Shown here in pieces: positions 1-7,185 of a stretch of 21,243 nucleotides of DNA (position 1 is the first letter of the stretch; each line of letters starts with the position of its first letter). A program made the position numbers and the translations under genes. Source of the DNA: DATLFP01 sp035540955. Lineage in GTDB: Bacteria; Actinomycetota; Acidimicrobiia; Acidimicrobiales; CADCSY01. Location of the stretch: positions 1 through 21,243 of the forward strand of contig DATLFP010000212.1 of the NCBI GenBank assembly GCA_035540955.1. The letters are read 5' to 3'. Below the pieces are notes generated by a model. It worked only from the letters and a program-made list of their open reading frames with translations. It did no database searches and was not told where the DNA came from.

Positions 1-237
1 AGGTCCGTGTACGACGGAGCCGCTTCCGCCGCCTGCCCTCTCGCCTCGTCCGACACGACCGTGGGCTCCGGCTACCCCCTCTCCGCCCCACCAGCGTGCC
101 AAGCCGCTCTGCTCAGGTGGTGGACCCCGCTATCCAAGTACGTGCGGTCAACGTGGGTCGCCCTCACCAACGACGCTCGCATCGGCGCATCAGGAGTTGG
201 CTCTCGGGGTACGGTCATCACCGCAGGAATGTCCTGA
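1..237 (+). CDS. C-terminal end of an unidentified protein, cut by the left edge
   Basis: Frame 1 is open from the first base to a TGA at 235-237, about 78 codons. Most third positions are G or C, as expected for coding sequence here. The tail has a short Trp-rich stretch (RWWTPLSKY) and a Gly-rich end (GASGVGSRG). I do not recognise the family. A start is not required within the window, because the frame runs off the edge. It converges on the membrane protein that ends at 264, leaving only about 26 bases between them and no clear terminator. A second plus frame is also open across part of this region, so the call rests mainly on codon bias. Confidence 0.4.
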   Translation, partial: RSVYDGAASAACPLASSDTTVGSGYPLSAPPACQAALLRWWTPLSKYVRSTWVALTNDARIGASGVGSRGTVITAGMS

Positions 238-263
238 CGATGTCCCGGACTCCGGCGGGATTG

Positions 264-899
264 TCACACCCATGGAAGGTGTCCTGCCCCAGGATGATCG
301 AGAGGACGCCCCGGGTACCGGGGTTCGTACTTCGTCCCCTGGGCAGCTACTCCAGCGGCATTTCGGCCGGCGATGGCAGTGCCGAGCCCGATCCAACCTG
401 CGGCCAGAACCACCAGTGGCACCTCGAGGAGACGCTCGTTGATCGCCTCCAGGACCCCGCCGACCACCGTCATCAGGAAGGGGGTGGCCACACCCATGGC
501 CAGCGGCAGGTTGTGCCACGGGGGCGGGAAGGCATTGGTCCTGCGGGCTGTGCGGCCAAGCATTACGAGGCCGGCGACGGTGGCGAGGGCGGCAGTGGCG
601 ATGGGCACGCCGAGTACGACCTCGGGCGGGTCGGACAGCAGTAGTCCGACGGGCAGTACCAAGAGGGCTGCCGCGAGTGCGGCGTAGACGACGATCTTGC
701 TCGCCCGCCCCGGTCGGGCGCCGGACTGAAGGAGGCGGTGATAGAGGCCGATGAGCCCGATCGGGAAGAGCAGCAGCGGGACCTCGAACAGCAACGGCGG
801 TTGGTCGCCGGTGATGAGGATGGCCAGCCCCTTGGTCGCCCACATGGCCCCGCCCAGCATCGCCGCCCAGCCGCACCAGCGGATCGTCCGCTCGGTCAC
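264..899 (-). CDS. Six-helix integral membrane protein of unknown function
   Basis: The 211-residue product has about six hydrophobic segments, near residues 8-30, 37-56, 68-88, 94-114, 128-150 and 158-178, followed by a hydrophilic tail of about 30 residues. Charged loops are short, with an Arg-rich loop after the second helix (residues about 58-68). This is a compact polytopic inner-membrane protein. No catalytic or transport signature is visible and no family is named. The start is a GTG at 899-897; later ATG codons would remove the first helix, so the GTG is preferred. About 220 bases without a gene separate it from the diguanylate cyclase upstream on the same strand, so it is probably transcribed on its own. 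Confidence 0.75.
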   Translation of the reverse strand: MTERTIRWCGWAAMLGGAMWATKGLAILITGDQPPLLFEVPLLLFPIGLIGLYHRLLQSGARPGRASKIVVYAALAAALLVLPVGLLLSDPPEVVLGVPIATAALATVAGLVMLGRTARRTNAFPPPWHNLPLAMGVATPFLMTVVGGVLEAINERLLEVPLVVLAAGWIGLGTAIAGRNAAGVAAQGTKYEPRYPGRPLDHPGAGHLPWV

Positions 900-1123
900 C
901 GTCGGCTCACGGCGTAAGTGGGCATCGGGGGGCGGCAGGGTCTCGGGGCGGCGCCCATCAGGACCCGACGCTACAGCCAGGAGGAGGACCCCAGCGCGGC
1001 GTCGTTACCGGGCGCTCGCGCGGTGCCTTACTTGGGCGACTTCGCTTGCGATCAGGTTCACCCGCGGGAAGAACGGGAACCGGGGCTTCGATCCGGCTCC
1101 CTGACGAGCCGCCGGCCGCGGTG
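900..1123. other. Gap without a recognisable gene
   Basis: This is about 220 bases between the membrane protein start and the diguanylate cyclase stop. Open frames through it are extensions of antisense shadows. On the minus strand it could hold the promoter of the membrane protein, but no convincing -35/-10 pair was found. Confidence 0.4.
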
Positions 1124-2572
1124 TCATAGACCGGCCAGCGCCGTGTGGGAAATCTCGACGGCGTTCTTCCCGCCCGCCTTGGCCCGGTACATGGCGGCGT
1201 CGGCGTCGTAAAGCAGCTGAGCCGTCGTCGTCGGAGCCCCGCCGGGGCACGGGAGGTACACGACAGCTCCGACACTGCCGGTCGCTGACACGAGGTCAAG
1301 GCCGATGGGCATCTTGGGTTCCAAGGCCGTGCGGATCCGAGCGGCGATGCGCTCGGTTTCGGATCGATCGACGTCTTCGCACAGCACGGCGAACTCGTCA
1401 CCCCCGATTCGGGCCACGGAGTCGTGGGGACGCACCGCCGCGCGGAGCCGTTGCGCCGTTTCCGTCAAGACCCGGTCCCCCGCACTGTGCCCCAACGAGT
1501 CGTTCACCCGCTTGAAACCGTCCAGATCGACCACCATGACCGCCAACGGCAGGGCGCTTCGGGCGGACCGCGCCATTGCCTGTTCCAGCCGATCGTCGAA
1601 CAGGGCCCGGTTGGGCAGATCCGTCAAGCCGTCGTGGGAGGCGACGTGGCGCAACGCCTGGTACAGCGTGGCCCGCTCGATCGCCAGCCCGGCGTGGCAT
1701 CCCAGGGTCCGGTGCAGCTCGACCTCGTCGGCATTGGGGAGGGGGCTGCGGCCGAAGTACACGGCGTAGGCACCGAGCGTGAGTGTCCCAGCGACGATGG
1801 GAACGGCGGTCACGGCCGCGAACGCTGAATGGGCCAGCGGCGCCGCCAGGAGCGGGAACTCCCGGGTGGCCTGCTCGGGCGACTCGACCGTCACCGGCTC
1901 GCGCTCCCGGCAGGCGGCGGCCGGAGGCATCGCGTCGGTGGACAGGAGCTGGGGGGTGAGCGTCGAGGGGACGTCGTTGGCGCTGGCCAGCGAGAGGGTG
2001 GACCCGTCGGCGTCGAGGAGCCAGATCGCCGCGCCAGCCCCGTCGAACACCTCGCCCAGCACCCGGACGAGGGTGTCGACCACAGCGGCGCGGTCGCCGA
2101 CGACCGCTGTCTCGGCGACGACGCGGTGCAGGATCCGCACCCGTCGGTTGGATCGCTCGGCGAGTTTGCGGGCGGCCAACAGTTCGCGCTCGTAGGCTCG
2201 GCGGTGGGTGGCGTCGAGCAGTGCCACGTGGGTCAGGAGCGGGCTGCCGTTGGTCCCCCCTCTGACGACTGCGTCGACGAGGACCGGCAGGACGTGCCCG
2301 TCCGGGCACGCGAGATCGAGGACTATGCCCTTCACCGCGCCGTGCATCCTCAGCAGCGGAGCGAAGTGCGTCTCGTGGTAGGCCCGCCCCCCGGCTGTGA
2401 GCAATTCGGCGAACCGGCGTGTGCCGACGATCTCCTCGCGCCGGTAACCCGTCCAGTCGAGAAGCGTCGAGTTGACCCTCGTGACGGTGCCATCCGGGGT
2501 CGTGGTCAAGAAGCCGCAAGGCGCCTGCTCGTAGAAGACCTCGGCGCTCTCCTGCGCCGGGGGCGGGGTCAC
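1124..2572 (-). CDS. RsbP-like PAS-GAF-GGDEF diguanylate cyclase
   Basis: This makes cyclic di-GMP from two GTP. From a GTG at 2572 the protein is about 482 residues: a PAS domain with PAC extension (about 10-125), a short helical linker, a GAF domain (about 150-305) and a GGDEF domain (about 315-475). The catalytic motif is intact (IGGDEFAVL, GGDEF at about 390-394). An RxxD inhibitory site (RPHD) sits five residues before it, so product inhibition is expected. The PAS begins EQAPCGFL and ends with an ERELLAARK helix, closely resembling, from memory, the PAS of Bacillus RsbP. The frame extends upstream to an ATG at 2635, but the GTG overlaps the stop of the RsbQ-like gene as GTGA, which indicates translational coupling. 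No EAL or transmembrane segment is seen, so it is probably cytoplasmic. It is the likely effector of the upstream hydrolase. Confidence 0.9.
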   Translation of the reverse strand: MTPPPAQESAEVFYEQAPCGFLTTTPDGTVTRVNSTLLDWTGYRREEIVGTRRFAELLTAGGRAYHETHFAPLLRMHGAVKGIVLDLACPDGHVLPVLVDAVVRGGTNGSPLLTHVALLDATHRRAYERELLAARKLAERSNRRVRILHRVVAETAVVGDRAAVVDTLVRVLGEVFDGAGAAIWLLDADGSTLSLASANDVPSTLTPQLLSTDAMPPAAACREREPVTVESPEQATREFPLLAAPLAHSAFAAVTAVPIVAGTLTLGAYAVYFGRSPLPNADEVELHRTLGCHAGLAIERATLYQALRHVASHDGLTDLPNRALFDDRLEQAMARSARSALPLAVMVVDLDGFKRVNDSLGHSAGDRVLTETAQRLRAAVRPHDSVARIGGDEFAVLCEDVDRSETERIAARIRTALEPKMPIGLDLVSATGSVGAVVYLPCPGGAPTTTAQLLYDADAAMYRAKAGGKNAVEISHTALAGL

Positions 2573-3375
2573 GACCGATCCAGGAAGTCCAGCATCGCCG
2601 CGATCGTCTCGTCGGGAGCGCTTAGATGCGGGCAATGGCCGGTGGCCTCCAGCATCACGAAGTCGCTGCCCTCGATGAGTTCGTGCACGTACCGGCCCAC
2701 CGTCGGTCCGGCGATGGCGTCCTCCGAGGCTTGAATCACGAGGGTCGGGACCGAGACGTGAGGGAGATCGTGTCGGTTGTCCGACAGGAACGTCACCTCG
2801 GCGAAGTGTCCGGCGATGACCGGGTCGGTTCGGCAGAAGCTCTGCTCCAGTTCAGCCGCCAGTTCTGGACGGTCCGGATGGCCCATGACCACCTGAGCCA
2901 TTGCTCTCGACCAGCCCAAGTAGTTGCTGTCGAGCGCGTCCAACAAGCCGACTATGTCCGCTTTGGAGAACCCGCCGACGTAGCCGCTGATGTCGTCGTC
3001 GAGGTAGCGCGGGGACGGGCCGATCAGAACGAGCGCACCGACGCGTTCGGGCGCCCGGGTCGCCGCCAGCACTCCGATCATCGCGCTGACCGAATGCCCG
3101 ACGAAGACCACGTCCCGCAGGTCGATGGTCCGACAGATCGTGACGACGTCGTCGGCGTAACCGTCCAGCGAGTTGTAGCGGGCATGGTCGTAGGCTGTCA
3201 GGTCCGACCCGCCAGCACCGACGTGATCGAACAGAACCGTGCGGTATTCAGGCCGAAAGGCGGGTTCGATACCCCGCCACATATGCTGATCGCACCCGAA
3301 ACCGTGGGCGAACACCATCGGTCGTCCCTCGGGGGCACCGGCGAGGACGACGTTGTTGCGCGTTATGACGCTCAC
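2569..3375 (-). CDS. rsbQ: RsbQ-type alpha/beta hydrolase (PAS-domain partner)
   Basis: The 268-residue protein matches the RsbQ family along its length: HGFGCDQHMW near the oxyanion hole, LFDHVGAGGSDL, the nucleophile elbow GHSVSA, SEDAIAGPTVG with the acid, and GHCPHLSAPDET with the histidine. With the start at 3375 the triad is Ser95, Asp219 and His247, almost exactly the Bacillus RsbQ positions (Ser96, Asp219, His247, from memory). RsbQ proteins are thought to supply or release a small ligand for a partner PAS domain, and the plant receptors D14 and KAI2 share this fold. The frame continues to a GTG at 3408 behind an AGGG, but the internal GTG gives the family N-terminus (VSVITRNNV). Its stop overlaps the start of the PAS-GAF-GGDEF gene, so the two form one operon. 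Confidence 0.92.
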   Translation of the reverse strand: MSVITRNNVVLAGAPEGRPMVFAHGFGCDQHMWRGIEPAFRPEYRTVLFDHVGAGGSDLTAYDHARYNSLDGYADDVVTICRTIDLRDVVFVGHSVSAMIGVLAATRAPERVGALVLIGPSPRYLDDDISGYVGGFSKADIVGLLDALDSNYLGWSRAMAQVVMGHPDRPELAAELEQSFCRTDPVIAGHFAEVTFLSDNRHDLPHVSVPTLVIQASEDAIAGPTVGRYVHELIEGSDFVMLEATGHCPHLSAPDETIAAMLDFLDRS

Positions 3376-3414
3376 CTTGGCAACGGTACAGCCGGAACCG
3401 GGTGACACGACGCC

Positions 3415-3490
3415 CTATGGGAATTAATTACCGTGCGACACCGAAGGTATGGCGTCTTTTGGAGCTTTTGACCCTTCTATTCTGGGTTGC
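3415..3490 (-). promoter_or_regulatory. AT-richer stretch, likely promoter region of the rsbQ operon
   Basis: Positions 3421-3490 are about half A+T, far above the surroundings, and lie directly upstream of the RsbQ-like gene. On the minus strand there are several A/T-rich candidate -10 elements (TAATTA, TACCTT), but I cannot choose a single -35/-10 pair. A minus-strand AGGG at about 3413-3416 could be a ribosome site for the upstream GTG at 3408. Confidence 0.35.
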
Positions 3491-3750
3491 GCGCGGTTTA
3501 CCCGGTATCCCGCGAGGTGCAGCGGGTGGGCCGCCCGCTAATGCTCAGCGCGAGCAACGGGGTCGGGCACCAGGCCAGGACAGCGCATAGCCCCGTACGT
3601 GGCGGGGCGCGGTTGTGACCCGCGCCGGCCGCGGACGACGAGGGCGGCGGATCGGGGAGCCGGCCGGCGTACATATCACGCGCTCGATAACGCGGTCCGC
3701 CTTCCGGCGCGACCGCGACCTATCGGCGCCGTCGCGAGCACTCGCGTTTG
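3491..3750. other. Gene-free stretch with three short hairpins
   Basis: No convincing gene lies between the AT-richer block and the methylenetetrahydrofolate reductase remnant. A 62-codon plus-strand frame starting at 3402 has no family match that I recognise. Three perfect inverted repeats occur close together: AGCGGG/CCCGCT (3521-3526 with 3534-3539), GCTC/GAGC (3543-3546 with 3552-3555) and CCCCG/CGGGG (3591-3595 with 3603-3607). Short GC hairpins are common in DNA this rich in G+C, so this may be chance or the remains of a structured transcript. Confidence 0.3.
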
Positions 3751-3751
3751 G

Positions 3752-4290
3752 CTAGGCCCGCTCGAGCCGAGCTGCGATGTCGCGGTACCGGGAGACCGGG
3801 ATGAGGTGAACGCCATCGAATGCACCGGACTGGCGGATGTCGTCGACCATGCCGCATGCGAAGTCGACGCCCGCGTCCGCGTCCTGGTCCAGGGCGTCGA
3901 TCAGGTCCTGGGGTATGGCGAGCTGAGGAACCTCTGACGTGAGCTTCCGGGCCATGGATGCCGACGGCGGGGCGAGGACTCCGGCGAAGATCGGACCGTC
4001 GAAGTCGACGGTGTCCCGCCACCTCAAGAGGTCGGGCATCGGAGCAGGTCGCCTGTACGAACACGAGGTCCGCCACTGCCTTCCAACGTGGCAGGGGCTG
4101 CAGTCGTGATGTGACGCCGAGCCGGAGTGGACCCTTCGGGAGTCTTGAGTCGTCAGCGAACCGTCGCGCGTCTTCCAACATGGTGCGAACGGTCAGGTCG
4201 TCAGACCGGCGGCCGGTCTCGGGTCGGTCGCCATACACGAGGAGGAACTCATCGACGCCATACGCCGCCGCGGTGAGCGCTGGCGCGCAC
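3752..4290 (-). pseudogene. 5'-truncated, frameshifted methylenetetrahydrofolate reductase-like gene
   Basis: Two adjacent minus frames together read as the middle and end of a MetF-type reductase. The upstream part contains GVDEFLLVYGDRPETGRRSD, TSRLQPLPRWKAVADLVFVQ and an intervening helix. After one frame break near 4040 the downstream part continues with LLRWRDTVDFDGPIFAGVL, MARKL and FDGVHLIPV to a TGA at 3752. Intact enzymes of this family are roughly 290 residues. About the first third is missing, and the remnant joins the end of a histidine kinase fragment near 4285 without a start codon. Family members reduce methylene-THF in one-carbon metabolism; this copy cannot make a full enzyme. 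Names of close subfamilies, such as F420-linked versions, cannot be settled from this piece. Confidence 0.75.
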
Positions 4291-5050
4291 GCCCGTCGAT
4301 CAGCTCGTCCAGATCGGCGAGCCGGGGTGCGGGAGCACGGGGCGCGGCCTCACCCCGACGGAGCACGTCGAGCGCGGCGCGCAGCTCATGGAGCGACTCC
4401 CGGCTCGCCTCCTTGATCGCGGTGAGCGCCGGGCCTGTGGGGTTGTCCGCCGCCGCCAGGTGAAGGGCGACGCTCGCCTGCACATTGATGAGCGAGAGGT
4501 TGTGGGCCAGCACGTCACGCAGCTCCTGGGCCAGCAACAGGCGCTGCTCGTCGGCAGCGGTTTGCTCGCGCACGGCGGCCTGCTCTCGGCGGCTGCGCAC
4601 CACCTCGGACAGGGCCAGCACGACGGCGAGCCACCCCGCGACGAGGGCGAGGTGAGCGAGGTTCGTGTCGGCGTGGTCGTCGAGCATGTGCCCGACCGAG
4701 AAGCCGACGAAGCCCGCCGAGGCGAGCAGCCACGTCTCGCGGCGGCGACCGGACTGGACGGCCGAGAACAGCGCCACGACGACGCTGACGAAGATCGGCC
4801 CGTAGGCGTAACCGAGTCCGACGTAGACGTCCGCAGCACCGATCGCCACGCCTACCGCGATGAGGGGCCACCGGTCACGCCAGGCCAGCGCGGCCGGACC
4901 GAGCAGCACGAGCACGACCGCCAGGGCGTCCATCGGCAGGCGGTCTGGTTGGTTTTCGGCGGCGCCGAACGATCCGATGACCTGGAACGCGCCGACAGCC
5001 AGCGCACCGAGCGCGACCGTGCTCCTCGGGTTGCGTGATGCCGACGTCGA
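4286..5050 (-). pseudogene. Truncated NarL-family (HisKA_3) sensor histidine kinase fragment
   Basis: The open frame (4193-5089) encodes several membrane helices, a linker and a HisKA_3 dimerisation region (LLAQELRDVLAHNLSLINVQ, then ESLHELRAALDVLRR). It stops before any HATPase domain: after LADLDELIDG the sequence becomes the methylenetetrahydrofolate reductase remnant in another frame. The usual phospho-accepting His of the ELHD motif is Arg (codon CGT at 4519-4517), one base from CAT. At the 5' side, the first 20 or so codons overlap the phosphotransferase remnant in a different frame, so the native start is probably lost too. No response regulator is adjacent. It reads as a dead fragment trapped between two others. 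Confidence 0.75.
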
Positions 5051-5510
5051 TCGGGACCGCGTACGGGACAGGAAACTCCCGGATCGCATTGAGCTTGGCA
5101 GCCGCTCGGCCGAGTGATGGCCAGGCCCTCTTGTCGACAGGGCGAGAGATGAACTCGAGCACCACCATCAGCCCGCTCGCTGCCCGAGCCACCCGTTGGC
5201 CTTGGCGGGTACGCAGGACGGCCGGCACGTGCTCGTAGCCTTGTTCGGTGAGGACGTCGATCACTCTCAGTTGCTCGTCGTCGGCGACGTCAGGCCGGGG
5301 CATCGGGTCGCTCTTGACGACGAAGTCTCCTTGATCGCTGCGTATCCTCAGCACCTCGCGAGTGTCGAAGCCGCCGAGTCGCTCGCCGATCGAGACACCC
5401 TACAGGTCCCACTGATCGCTCAGCCACCCGATGTCCACTGATGTGATCCAACCACCAACCTGCTCCTCCGGACCAGGTTGGAGTGTCCGCTTCGGACGCG
5501 CCACCACATC
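5040..5510 (-). pseudogene. Broken aminoglycoside-phosphotransferase-like gene (N-terminal part)
   Basis: One minus frame reads through VGGWITSVDIGWLSDQWDL, a TAG at 5402-5400, then GVSIGERLGGFDTREVLRIR, GDFVVKSDP, EQGYEHVPAVLRTRQGQ and a hydrophobic strand MVVLEFISRPVD, ending near RAAAKLNAI. The order of an early lobe with a lysine in FVVKSDP, then a hinge strand and a helix, resembles the N-lobe of the APH/choline-kinase-like superfamily. The catalytic C-lobe (HxDxxxxN and D) is absent because the sequence switches to the histidine kinase fragment near 5040. An in-frame stop plus a lost C-terminus make it a pseudogene. The exact substrate class cannot be given. Confidence 0.55.
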
Positions 5511-5583
5511 GCGAGGCCAGCGCAGCTCGTTGCCGAGCCAACCGCGCGCCGCGGCGCGCCGCCTCCTTTCGTAGCCTGTCAGT

Positions 5584-5796
5584 GTGCTGGTTCGGACCGC
5601 GAGCGGGCCCGACCTTGAGCAGGTCGTCGCACGCGAGTTCGAGACGCTTCTCGACCGGTTCGATCTCTCGCCGTGGCGCTTCACCGAGACGATGCTCCTA
5701 CCGGCGCGTCGCGAGCGCTTCTTGCCAGACCGGTCACCCGCCCGACCTGACGGGACCGGCCGGTACGCGGCGCTCCACCAGCAGTGGACGCTCTGA
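5584..5796 (+). pseudogene. Possible N-terminal fragment of an unidentified protein
   Basis: A 70-codon plus frame begins with a GTG at 5584 and carries a convincing stretch, EQVVAREFETLLDRFDLSPW followed by RFTETMLLPARRE. It then becomes low-complexity and ends at 5796, right by the end of the DinB remnant. I do not recognise the family. A TAGCCT lies six bases before the GTG, which would suit a leaderless actinobacterial promoter, and there is no Shine-Dalgarno. Because everything around it is broken, it is probably a gene start whose remainder was deleted. It could also be noncoding. Confidence 0.35.
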
Positions 5797-5800
5797 CGGC

Positions 5801-6240
5801 TCAACCGGCGCTGGTGATGAATTGCCTGATCTGCGCCGCGTGCTCGACGGTGTGCAGCGGATGCTCGTCAGCAGCCAGGCGTACGGCTGACCCTTGTACC
5901 GGTGCGTCCCCGGCAGCGGTGTCGACGCCTTCTCATCGGTCATGACCGACAGGGCGGCGTTCACCCTCCGGCGAAGCTCGTCGAGGTATGCGACGAGTTC
6001 GGACGGTGACCACGCGCTCGGCAGGAGCGTAAGGTCGCGCCAGTGGGCCTTGTCCGCGAAAGGTTGGGGGCGGGGAGAACGGCGCGAGGTCGCCCGTGAG
6101 GTCGTAGTCCACGATCTCGAGCGCGTGCCACGCGACACTCCACGGCGTCGAGCGTCGAGCCGCGTACGCAGCGTCGCCTTCGGCACCCTCCCACATGCTC
6201 GACTCCCACAGATCAGCACGGGATGTCTGGAGAACACTCG
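5801..6240 (-). pseudogene. DinB-like protein gene with two frameshifts
   Basis: Three minus frames in succession give one DinB-like protein. The first has LWESSMWEGAEGDAAYAARR and WSVAWHALEIVDYDLTGDLA. The second has ADKAHWRDLTLLPSAWSPSE, LVAYLDELRRRVNAAL and GTHRYKGQPYAWLLTSI. The third has HTVEHAAQIRQFITSAG before the TGA at 5801. The first break is at the AAA run at 6059-6061 (one base too many); the second is near 5850-5870. The histidines in WHALE, HWRDL and HTVEH are the sort of metal ligands DinB four-helix proteins use. The N-terminus is not clear beyond about 6225. As it stands it cannot produce a normal protein. Confidence 0.75.
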
Positions 6241-6390
6241 TTCGGGAGGCGGTCCGGTCGGTGATCCAGCACGACGACCGGATGGCGAACCACCAGGCTC
6301 CGGGGAGTGTGGGCAACGCTCAGGCGTGCCGAGTCAACGACAAGATCGGTGCGCTCGAGGCCAGTCGGTGGATGCACGACTTCGCGGTCG
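6213..6390 (-). other. Short open frame between the DinB remnant and the SPFH gene
   Basis: After the SPFH stop, a minus frame stays open for about 55 codons to a TGA at 6213. It includes VVHPPTGLERTDLVVDSARL and VVRHPVVVLDHRPDRLPNE, with good third-position GC. A GTG near 6377 could start it. I recognise no family; it may be another fragment in this decayed region or chance. Confidence 0.25.
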
Positions 6391-7185
6391 TCAGCCGGGC
6401 CGGTCGCCAGCCTGTTCCGGAGCGGCCCCTGGGCCGAGCCGGTCGGCCAGACGCAACAACTCCACGGGGATCGGGAAGATCAGCGTCGAGTTCTTCTCGG
6501 CCGACACCTCGACCATCGTCGACAGCATCCGAAGCTGCATGGCCGCAGGGTGCGTTTCGAGCACCGCCGCCGCCTGGCCGAGCGCCTCGGCCGCTTCGAG
6601 CTCGCCCTGCGCGTGGATGACCTTCGACCGACGCTCGCGCTCGGCCTCGGCCTGGCGACCCATGGCGCGGCGCATCCCCTCGGGCAGTTCGACGTCCTTG
6701 ACCTCGACCAGGGTGACCTTGATCCCCCAGGGATTTGTGAGCTCGTCGATGATCTGCTGGAGCTGCTGGTTGAGTTCGTCGCGCTTGATCAACAGGTCGT
6801 CAAGCTCGACCTGGCCGAGGATGCTTCGCAGCGTCGTCTGCGCGACCTGCGACGTCGCGACGAAGTAGTTCTGAATGGCCACGACGGCTTTCACCGGGTC
6901 GATGACGTTGAAGTACGTCACCGCGTTGACCCTCAACGTCACGTTGTCCTTGGTGATCACGTCCTGAGGCGGGATGTCGTGGGTGACGGTCTGGAGGTTC
7001 ACCTTCACCATCCGGTCGATGATCGGGACGATGAAGAACAGCCCCGGCCCCTTGGCGCCCATGATTCGTCCGAGGCGGAAGATCACGCCCCGCTCGTACT
7101 CGTTCACTATGCGGACGGCCGCGATGACGATCACTACGACCAGCACGATCGCCGCTCCGATGCCGTAGAGCAGTGCTTCGCTCAT
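6391..7185 (-). CDS. SPFH/stomatin-like (slipin) membrane protein
   Basis: The 264-residue protein has one N-terminal transmembrane helix (about 6-27), then an SPFH domain: NEYERGVIFRLGR, GPGLFFIVPIIDR, TVTHDIPPQDVITKDNV, a YFVATSQVAQTTLRSILGQ helix and TNPWGIKVTLVEVKDVELP. A charged helical stretch (QAEAERERRSKVIHAQGELE) follows, with an Ala-rich tail. This is the normal slipin layout and length. Such proteins form oligomeric scaffolds at membrane microdomains and are genetically linked to NfeD proteases. The start ATG at 7185 overlaps the NfeD stop as ATGA, with AGGGG just upstream. Coupled translation with NfeD is therefore expected. Confidence 0.93.
   Translation of the reverse strand: MSEALLYGIGAAIVLVVVIVIAAVRIVNEYERGVIFRLGRIMGAKGPGLFFIVPIIDRMVKVNLQTVTHDIPPQDVITKDNVTLRVNAVTYFNVIDPVKAVVAIQNYFVATSQVAQTTLRSILGQVELDDLLIKRDELNQQLQQIIDELTNPWGIKVTLVEVKDVELPEGMRRAMGRQAEAERERRSKVIHAQGELEAAEALGQAAAVLETHPAAMQLRMLSTMVEVSAEKNSTLIFPIPVELLRLADRLGPGAAPEQAGDRPG

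Noticed and set aside
1829..2734. 301-codon plus-strand frame opposite the PAS-GAF part of the cyclase
   Set aside because: Antisense shadow with low-complexity composition; the minus strand has clear domains.
3402..3590. 62-codon plus-strand frame upstream of the rsbQ-like gene
   Set aside because: No ribosome site, no family signature, and it crosses the hairpin region; more likely a chance frame.
3521..3607. tRNA or small CRISPR-like array in the hairpin-rich stretch
   Set aside because: No cloverleaf with a T-loop consensus and no regularly spaced direct repeats could be found.
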